Source: Cephalotrichum gorgonifer (taxonomy: Eukaryota; Ascomycota; Sordariomycetes; Microascales; Microascaceae). From it: 64,000 bases of DNA. Position 1 is the stretch's first letter; every line of letters starts with the position of its first letter. Under the pieces are notes generated by a model, which had not been told where the DNA came from, made no database searches, and was given only the letters and a program-made list of their open reading frames with translations. The stretch is taken from NCBI GenBank assembly GCA_900312665.1, contig ONZQ02000005.1:2397077-2461076 (forward strand). Reading direction: 5' to 3'. Of the stretch, positions 56,841 through 64,000 are shown piece by piece. The translations under genes and the position numbers were made by a program.

Positions 56841-57830
56841 GCCTGGAGAGCGAAGATCCTGTCCAGAGTGGAACTTTGGCTCTTACTATAGCAAAGGCCT
56901 CAGGAGCGCGGCGTCGAATTAGACATCAAACACTACGCCGCCCGCAACTAGTCCAAGAACTCAACCGAGGATAATATTACTATGACTCAATGGACTGTAA
57001 GAGAAGTCTGGACTTTGTATTTCCAGATAGCCGTCAAAATGGCGACCACTTGGACAGGGATGACGGTATACCAATCAACGGCCACCAAACTAGTGAAAGC
57101 CATGAATTAATCCCAAAGACTCTTCGCAAGGACTGCAAAATTCAACCGTCTAATGTTGACTGACTGGTGGGGTGCCTACAGCACAGAGGAAGCGTCTGAT
57201 GCTGGGTTTGATCTCAAGATGCCTGGGCCGCACGATTGGAGAGCCCGGACCCCTTCCCTTCCGATCGGTGAAAGATGCTTCTGTACGCCAAGCCTTAGAG
57301 TACCAATCAAATTGGACCCCTTTTGGAGCTGAGAGAGAAATACAACAATAACACGGCCATGAAGTCGGGCTCCTCCACTACGAGTCTCGAGTATTTAGTC
57401 CTGATTGCCCATCTTTTGAGGGCAATAAAGCGAATGTGTATAGTGATTGCTCACATAGAATTTAGCGGGCACAAATACTCACCCTTTCTCAAACCCAGAA
57501 TCCAGGGCTGCCTGCTTCTTGAGTTTTTTGACAAGGTCTCGGAGGTCTTATATGATGCTAAGCTATACTACACTACATTAACTACCGTTTTGAAAATCAC
57601 CCTCGCCGATAGTTTCCTGAAGAGCACTATTCTTGAGCTGTTATTCCTGAGACGTCGTTATACCTACTCTACCGACAAAGAGCTAATTGAATTATGAACG
57701 TCTTGCCCCGAAAGGACAGACAGCACGCCTTGATTTAGCGGTTTCTAGATGGAACATTCTAAGGAAATCGACGTGGGAGAGCAAAGGACAGTATAACCTT
57801 AATGTTCACCCTGCCAGCCAGGGACCTGAT
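56840..57830 (+). pseudogene. GH3 beta-glucosidase relic, broken and internally shortened
   Basis: GH3 landmarks appear in order but in broken frames. First comes SLESEDPVQSGTLALTIAK (56840-56897), equal to the FESFSEDP...SGTLA region. A frameshift near 56900 follows. Next is ERGVELDIKHYAARN, a TAG, then VREVWTLYFQIAVK and a TAA. FNRLMLTDWWGAYSTEEASDAGFDLKMPG (about 57142-57230) carries the nucleophile-type DWW motif. Further on, around 57690-57810, a KGQTARLDLAVSRWNILR and WESKGQYNLNV stretch resembles the C-terminal FnIII-like domain. Only about 0.5 kb separates nucleophile and FnIII parts, against well over 1 kb in intact enzymes, so the centre is deleted. Not functional. Confidence 0.7.
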
Positions 57831-58238
57831 TACGGGGTCGGAGTCGCTCTAGTACAAGAGGGGCTCGCCTTGATGACCAGTTCTCTACCCATGGAGCTAA
57901 AGGGTTTAATTTTCAGGGGCCAGCAAGAGTGACCGAATAGTTGAAATTCTCAGAAAGTTCATGTCAGAGAAATCTAGAGAGCGATGTCTACTTGACATAC
58001 AATTCCTGCCCGAGAAATATCATGTCTCCAACACCTATCAACCCCACTAAAACGTCCCCAAAGCATAACTACACGGCTCTTGGAAAACAAATTTTAATAG
58101 TGGATGGTATTCTTCCTGGTGTACGTCGTATCGACAGGTATACACGACTGTAAGTACCACCGCAAAGAGGTCAAGCAGCTAGAGTATAGAAGCTAATAGT
58201 TCGCGTAAAATCCGTCGAGATTCCGAGCAGGCTGTCGC
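57831..58238. other. Intergenic, 3' of the potassium transporter
   Basis: About 400 bp between the GH3 relic and the transporter stop codon. No gene seen. Confidence 0.45.
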
Positions 58239-60889
58239 TTAGATCTCCTTCACGAATCCTACTTCAACAACACGGTCCATTGTAAGCCTCAAGTTCGCAA
58301 TTTTAGCACGCGTATTGTCCCGGATCCATAGAAACGCGAAGAGCGCAACCCTACGCAAGATGTTGGTGCCAGGCCGGATCCTCATCTGACCCTTTCCCAC
58401 AATATATAACACCTTGTGCGCGTATGCGCGGTCCAGACGTGACAACTCGTCCGCAACTTTCTCGTCATCGACCGGGTCTGACGACCTATTGGTGTTTACA
58501 GGAGACTCCGAACCAGGGGTAACGTTTACCTCAACAGCGACAGGCTTGACCACGGTCCTACGAGCGGCGAACTCGCGCACGTGCTTGTAGATCAGAGCAC
58601 TGAGGTCAGGGCTGACTACTTCGTCCATGAATCCGTGGCGGACGATAAGACGGTAGCAGCCAGGGATACTCGCGAAGCCAGAGATGTAGTACCGCTCCTC
58701 GTCTGGAACGGAGGGTGTATCAACAGGGTGGAGATGGAAGAAGACGCAGACCTCGGGTAGGGCGCCAAGCTTGGAGGCAAAGTGAGTGAACACGCTCGGG
58801 GTCAGGACGCCTGTCTTGTCGAAGAAGATGCCAAAGCCACTGACGGGGGAGAGGAGATCCCCGCCCCAGCGCGGCGTCAAGACCAGCTTTCCTTCGCCAT
58901 TCTTCACAACGAGCTTGCTGGGCTGGAATCGATCTTCGGCTTCAGCGAGCCACTGGTTTTCCTTACCGAATCTCCAGAGAAGGAAGACAACGGCGAGAAG
59001 TGCCGCTAGAAGGAGCGTGAACCATGCGCCGCGGGGCACCTTGGTCAGGGCCGACGAGAGGTAGAGGCCATCGTGAGTGGCGAAGATCAAGGCTGGCAAA
59101 AACACGACCCAAATAGGTAGGCGCCAGACGAAGATGGCAACAAGCGTAACCATGATGGTGTCAAATAAGGTGACGAAAATGACGCATACGCCATATGCGT
59201 GGCCCAATCTTGTAGTGTTGTTGTATATAGCAGTGACCAGGATGGTGCCAAGCATGAGCAGCCAGTTGAGAAATGGAACATAGACCTGGCCGTGGAACTT
59301 CCTGGAGGTGTGGACCACTTTCATCTGCGGGCAATATGAAAGCTTCATTATTTGGCTGGAGAGCTAAGGGGTTATTAGCAAAGAATTGGATTTTATACCT
59401 AATTAAAAGGATAGCGTACCTGGAAGGTGGCTGTAATGATCGCCTGTGAAGCAACTATGGCAGCCAACATGGCAAGAACCAAGCTTGGGTACAGCATTCC
59501 AGGAGGAACTGTATTAAAAAAAGGGTTGGTGTACTTTTCTGGAATGACCGAGAGATGCGCGGCCTGGCCGCTGTATGCAAGAAGGAGGCATGGAAATGCC
59601 CAGAGGAGCCAGCTCATCTGCACCGCGCGCATGCTAAACGCTCCAAGGTCGGCAAAGAGCGCCTCGACACCGGTAAACGCGAGCAACACCCCGCCGAGCA
59701 TCTTCCACCCCTCAGTCTTCTTCTCAATGAAGAAACGAAACGCGAAATAGGGACTGAATGCCTTCAGGACTCTCCAGTCGTACTTGATAAGATTGTAGAT
59801 GCCGAATCCTCCATTGAAGCCGAGCCAGACGATGACAATGGGCGCAAAGGAAGATGCAATCTTAGTCGTGCCAAGGGGCTGGATAAGGAAGAGCACTATG
59901 ATAATACCGCAGCTCGTGCCAACAATCGTCGAAGTACTAATGTCGGGCTTGACGACTGACAGGCCCTGGATAGCACCGAGAACGGACTGGGCCGGCGTCA
60001 GTACACCGTCGGCGATGACCATGGAGACACCTAAAACTCCAATGGTTTTCAAGAAGCCGCGCATTATCTTGCTATTCTCGATTATGGTGCGCATTCCGCG
60101 ACTCGCAGGGTTGACGTCCCCGGTATTATATCGCTCGATGCGGACTGTGACTTCCTCGCGAGGGTCCCGTCGCGAAATGTTCAACTTTTAATATTGTCAG
60201 CTCTGACAGGATTCCTAGGAAGATCTCGCGACTGAAAGAGGCGGAAGTCATACGTATCTGGTCAAGAGAGAGTAGGTGCTGAAGGTACCGCCCTCGCCTT
60301 CGTTGTCCGCGCGAAGGACGATGAAGGCATATTTAAGCGTAACCATGATAATTAGGGACCAGATAATAAGTGAGAGGACTTGGGTCAAGTCATTCTTCGA
60401 CGGGGGTGTAGTGAAGGTTGACGAGAAAACATAGAGAGGGCTATCATGAATATTAGCAAGGTGTAGATACAGAGACTAAATGAAGAAGTACTAGCGATAG
60501 TCCTTACCTTGTTCCTATATCGCCGTAGATGACACCGATTGACTGATACGCAAGCCTGTAATAACATTTCAGCGCTCGAGCTAAGATATAAACATCACTG
60601 CAAAAGACGATGTTGCTTACCAGAGCAGGGTCTTGCCCCTGAAGACCTGTTTTCTCTTCCCATCATCACGACGCCAGTCTTCGCCTTCCTCGACATCGGG
60701 ATTTGAGTCGTGGGTTCGGGTGCGAGAGATATTACGCCGAACAGTACTAGTATGGGCCAGGTCGCGGCCGAAATAGACGCCACCAGCAATCCCAGAGCTA
60801 GAGCCTATATCTGGCCCCCGCTTCCCAGTGACGGAGACAGAGGTGCTCGTTTCAAGATCATCCTCGATCTTAACCTTGGCTGCGGACAT
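58239..60889 (-). CDS. HAK/KUP-family high-affinity potassium transporter
   Basis: Five exons on the minus strand: 60621-60889, 60508-60555, 60254-60440, 59420-60184, 58239-59363 (797 residues). A polar, charged 88-residue N-terminus precedes LAYQSIGVIYGDIGTSPLYVF, the family signature (about 91-111). About twelve membrane segments follow, with GEGGTFSTYSLLTRY, VIADGVLTPAQSVLGAIQGL, and GVEALFADLGAFS. The long C-terminal domain (from about 560) is cytosolic. Exon 4 starts TTGAACATT directly after an AAAAG acceptor and keeps phase. These are proton-coupled potassium importers of the fungal plasma membrane, usually induced by low potassium; regulation is not visible here. Confidence 0.93.
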
Positions 60890-62420
60890 TCTAGGCGGAA
60901 CAAGAAGGGGCGGGGTAGGTTTTTACCACTATGATCGCCGAGTTTGTGTTAGGGGGAGGCCTGAGAGAAAAGATATGATAGACAGGGCATGAAGAGCTGG
61001 CGTGTTGGAAGGTTGGAGTCTTGGAATTTTAGAAGGTCGGGGTCCTGGACGTAGTAGGCTCACGATAATATATAGTCAGAAAAGCTTCAATACTCTTTTT
61101 GCTATGTGGGGTAAGAAGGCTTTTCAAAGGGCCCAGCTAGTGCTAAATTTACAGCCAGGATGCGGAGGATGAGGGAAAGTTGGGTGGCCCGAGATGGAAG
61201 GAGACCCAATTCGCCATCAATAAACGTCCATGTCCACACTCGGACGCGACCAAGAGGGAAATAGACAGTGGAATGGAGGGTATCAACTCAAATGACAGAA
61301 ATTTAGTTGTCATAAATTGGTGTTGGGCAAGCCGCCACTAGTAAGGCGAGAGAAAGATGCTACCTAGTTTGATAGCGAGGGTATACTATGACACTTGTCA
61401 AACTTGGGTATCAAGGAAAACACTAGGACAAAGCATGTGAAGAACAACCTGACTTCCACGACGACAGGGAGCACTTGCTTATCTGATAAGGGCTGGCATG
61501 TGCGGGCGTTGGATGCGAGGGATCATTAGCAGCCCCCACACGAAGCGGGGTTGCAAAAAAACAAGCTTTCGCGAGTCCCTGGCTGGAACTCAAATCACCT
61601 AACGCTCACCTGTACAGGATTACAAGCGCTGTTGGAGGACCAATTGGCGTGGCATTTGTTTCAAGCTCGGGATTCCTCCGTGTCACACCACTACTCCAAG
61701 CCCCCGCCGCTAGCAACATCGAACGTTGCATAGCCAGGGTCGCCCGACTCGAAATTTCACCTGTTGTTGTTCTCAGCTGTGGTTGGGAATTTTTGGGAGG
61801 CCTCCGTCGCCTTGCACTCGCTGCCTCTCCATCACATTGCCTGGCATGATAGCCAATAGATTGCATCCTCTATAGCCTTTCCTTATATGGCTTTTTGTAT
61901 GCGCTATATCCTGGAAGATAGGAGATGTACTACAACTGGCGACATGAGAGTCAACTAGCACCAGATTCCCTATAAATATATGATAGGTGAGACTGCTCTT
62001 GCATCTCGCGCTCAAATATAGCATGTGTACGATCTATGTTGATGTATATTGGCAGTCTGGGTCCATGTATATGCTCTAAGAAAGATAAGGATTATACTTG
62101 GTTATAATAGAAGATAATAGAACAGGAACAACGGAAGGAGAAAAATAGCTCATAATGACAGTCTTCTTGATGCTTATAGTGGACAAGGAGATGAAGTCTT
62201 TAAATACAAGGATGCTAAGTAACTCTTGGTTTGAGGAGCTCTTGGAGATACAAGCTAGTGACATATAGTTAAAGTCTTCGCTTATAAAGGTGGCTACCTC
62301 GAGTTCCTGTCGAAGCAACTGCCACCCTGAGCGGCCGCAGCTATAGGCGCTATGTATTAGGAATGATCATTCCTTTACAGGGGTATACAGGGCGGTAATG
62401 CACGGCAGAATGGTTATGTT
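60890..62420. other. Intergenic, partly AT-rich
   Basis: About 1.5 kb upstream of the transporter and the kinase fragment. Short frames around 61600-61860 have no recognisable domain. The missing N-lobe of the kinase fragment was looked for here and not found. Confidence 0.45.
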
Positions 62421-63053
62421 ATGAGGATAGAGGATTATCGAATAAGGTACAGAGTGACGGGTTTACCTTGTTGCACTATCTACAATGTGGATACCAAAGA
62501 CTGTGAAGATGTATCGCCGGGGGACATGATCATCCTGGACGTCGAAGATGAGCAAAAGCCGAAGGCGATCCTGATAGACCTCGATGTTGCTGTAGAGGTC
62601 AATGACGGCTTGGAAGTGACCGAACCTGGAATTACCGGCACCAGACCATTTATGGCTATTAGCGCCTTGAAGGGTGAATTTCATACTTATCGGCATGACC
62701 TAGAGTCCTTCCTCTACGTTTTCCTATGGACAATCATCTCGAACCCCACGGATAACCCTCCAGAGACTAGCAAGCCCCGAGCATGGAGCAAAGGCGACTG
62801 GGACGAGTTATTGGTACGCAAGTGTTGTGATATGGATCAGATTGGCTTTCGGCGTATTTTGGAAAAATTCCCTCCCGAATTTCACTCTCTTAATCCGTTT
62901 GCCGAGCGTCTGCGCCAAATTCTATTTCCACTCCGGGCTGGAGTTATTTGGACAGGGAACGACAGCTCGCCTGAGGCTGTAGACCAGCTCTACAAGGGAA
63001 TGACACGCACGTTCAATGACGCCATTGCTTCCGTGAGTGGAAGAGTGTTGTGA
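62421..63053 (+). pseudogene. FunK1-type protein kinase fragment (C-lobe only)
   Basis: A 210-codon frame that begins just before the catalytic loop of a FunK1 kinase. CEDVSPGDMIILD (about 28-40) lines up with the family HRDISxxNIMI, so His and Arg are replaced and the metal-binding Asn is Asp. AILIDLDVAVE is the DFG-equivalent strand. GTRPFMAISAL and YRHDLESFLYVFLW are the clearest family blocks, followed by WSKGDWDEL. No N-lobe (Gly loop, Lys) is encoded upstream. It is most likely a decayed truncation, less likely a pseudokinase made as a short protein. FunK1 kinases form large, fast-changing families in ascomycetes and mushrooms. Confidence 0.65.
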
Positions 63054-63251
63054 GTATCATTACGGACATGGCCTGGAGAAGCGGCTTCCTCCAGGATTAG
63101 ATAGCAGAGTAGATACGTTTCGTTTATCTTAGAAGACGAAAGCTGCTTTGAATGGCACCAGTATCACGGCAGTGCCTTGAACTCCCTCCATCAAGTAAAA
63201 TTAGCGAGAAGCTTCGCCGCTCCATTCCCTGCCCAGTCCACCCCCGACAGC

Positions 63252-63705
63252 TTAAACATAAACTAGGTAGAGCGCGGTCTCGGCATGGGTAGCCTCGTCC
63301 CTCTTCCCCAGTGTGGTATCTCGTGCGCAATTTCCCGCGCCGGCATGAGAGAAGTAGACCGCTGTGTCGGCTGGGGAACCCCCGTCTCTCGTTTCCAGTG
63401 CAGCCTCGATAGCCTCCCTCTTACAGTTGCTCGAACCCGGGTAACAGAGGTAGACCGCGGTCTAGGCCGGAGTAACGCCGTCTGTCTTTCCCTGCGCAGC
63501 CCCAGCATCGGCTCGCTTACAGTTGTCCGAGCCCAGGTAACAGAGGTAGAGTGCAGTGTCGGCAGGAGCAGCTTCGTCCCTCTGCTCGACCTGTTGGAGG
63601 ATTAGCGACTTCGGCTTTACAGAAGCGATTTCGAAGCACGCCTACGGGTGCAGCAGCGGCGAAGCCGAAGACAGCGAGTCTGGCAAGAGTTGCGGAAGTC
63701 TTCAT
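63252..63705 (-). pseudogene. Secreted tandem-repeat peptide precursor with Kex2-type sites, one in-frame TAG
   Basis: Exon 1 63646-63705 (MKTSATLARLAVFGFAAAAP, a signal peptide) and exon 2 from 63590 leftward, joined by a 55-nt intron (GTAGGC donor, GCTAATC branch-like, AACAG acceptor; phase 0). The joined frame reads APVEQRDEAAPADTALYL and then four tandem units of 32, 32, 29 and a partial, starting at 63566, 63470, 63374 and 63287. Units 1 and 2 hold a C-x6-C peptide directly before KR (YLCYLGSDNCKR, YLCYPGSSNCKR). Unit 3 has Ser for the first Cys and AR for KR but ends in GKRDEA. A TAG at 63462-63464 stands where unit 4 has GAG. If translation stops there, a 62-residue precursor with one unit remains; past it the frame stays open to TAA at 63252. 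The layout is that of alpha-pheromone or Kex2-processed repeat precursors. No known core such as the WC-x-GQ-x-C pheromone is present. Confidence 0.65.
63258..63566 (-). repeat. Tandem coding repeat, 96/96/87-bp units
   Basis: Three full units and one partial, recognised on the plus strand by the recurring AGGTAGA(C/G) at 63265, 63352 (AAGTAGA), 63448 and 63544, spacing 87, 96 and 96 bp. Unit lengths are multiples of three and the minus-strand protein repeat is better conserved than the bases between the Cys blocks. Confidence 0.85.
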
Positions 63706-64000
63706 GATGTTCAATAGCTTTGTGACGATAGTGATAGAAATGGTAATGGCCAATATGCGTGAAGGAGCGGCTTGCACTATCGGAGACTCACTACACAACA
63801 AGCCGGGAAAGCGGATACTTCTAGATCTGTAGGCAACTGTCCTTCGCGTTAATATCTCGAACAACATCTTTGATAAAATGATGCTCTCGCCAACCCCCAC
63901 GCTTAGCTTGCGGACTTCCACGATCGTACAGGGGTCAAGTCCGCACCGATTAAAGCCTTCAGTTTCCAAGACGACATGGGTTTCTCGATGCATTCTCCAC
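63706..64000. other. Upstream region of the repeat precursor
   Basis: The 295 bp before the precursor ATG are open in the same frame but have no domain; treated as leader/promoter. The window ends here. Confidence 0.4.

Noticed and set aside
63285..63605. Plus-strand 106-codon repeat-containing frame
   Set aside because: Reads the same tandem repeat antisense. The minus strand has a signal peptide, KR sites and Cys conservation, so that strand is preferred.
63517..63993. Continuous 158-codon minus-strand frame without splicing
   Set aside because: Its 5' part has no domain and its 3' part leaves the repeat frame; the spliced model starting at 63705 explains the repeats better.
1..64000. CRISPR arrays, bacterial operators or riboswitches
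   Set aside because: Intron-rich fungal DNA; the only short-period repeats are the transposon TIR units and the coding repeat at 63258-63566.

Overview
The window reads as nuclear DNA of a filamentous ascomycete (Pezizomycotina; class not determinable from what I can see). The signs are many 50-100 nt GT-AG introns with CTAAC-like branch sites, Zn2Cys6, CYP53, TmpA and FunK1 families, a fungal rvt gene, Fot1/pogo-type transposons with RIP-like decay, and tRNA-type spacing between genes. Exon coordinates were worked out by hand from splice sites, reading phase and family similarity. Every multi-exon model given here keeps phase from start to stop.

Left part (1-12.8 kb): a cut-off secreted oxidoreductase start at the edge; a decayed Fot1-like element (1395-3252); an F-box-like gene with one in-frame TAG; an intronless GMC oxidoreductase; a four-exon secreted cyanovirin-N-like lectin with a 16-nt exon; and a CYP53-like P450. 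The P450 runs tail to tail into a Zn-dependent alcohol dehydrogenase, and behind that lies a six-exon Zn2Cys6 regulator. P450, dehydrogenase and regulator look like a small aromatic or alcohol catabolism cluster.

Middle (18-42 kb): an intronless cellular reverse-transcriptase-like gene (rvt); a ten-exon TmpA-type membrane flavoprotein; an intron-containing tRNA-Cys; then an oxidation/transport group made of a Baeyer-Villiger-type monooxygenase, two tandem NtaA/SnaA/DszA-type FMN monooxygenases with very different intron content, and an UNC93-like transporter. A secreted PL1 pectate lyase and an SDR follow. A second copy of the Fot1-like element (42373-44229), in the same orientation as the first, closes a 39-kb interval. 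A tRNA-Arg(TCG) follows it.

Right part (46-64 kb): a starch-use pair (secreted alpha-amylase and GH31 alpha-glucosidase, convergent); a secreted YcaC-like isochorismatase-family hydrolase; a broken GH3 beta-glucosidase relic; a HAK/KUP potassium transporter; a FunK1 kinase fragment; and, at the right edge, a small secreted precursor with four tandem Cys-containing repeats and Kex2-type KR sites, interrupted by one TAG. This last locus, hidden by a 55-nt intron, is the strongest candidate for something undescribed.
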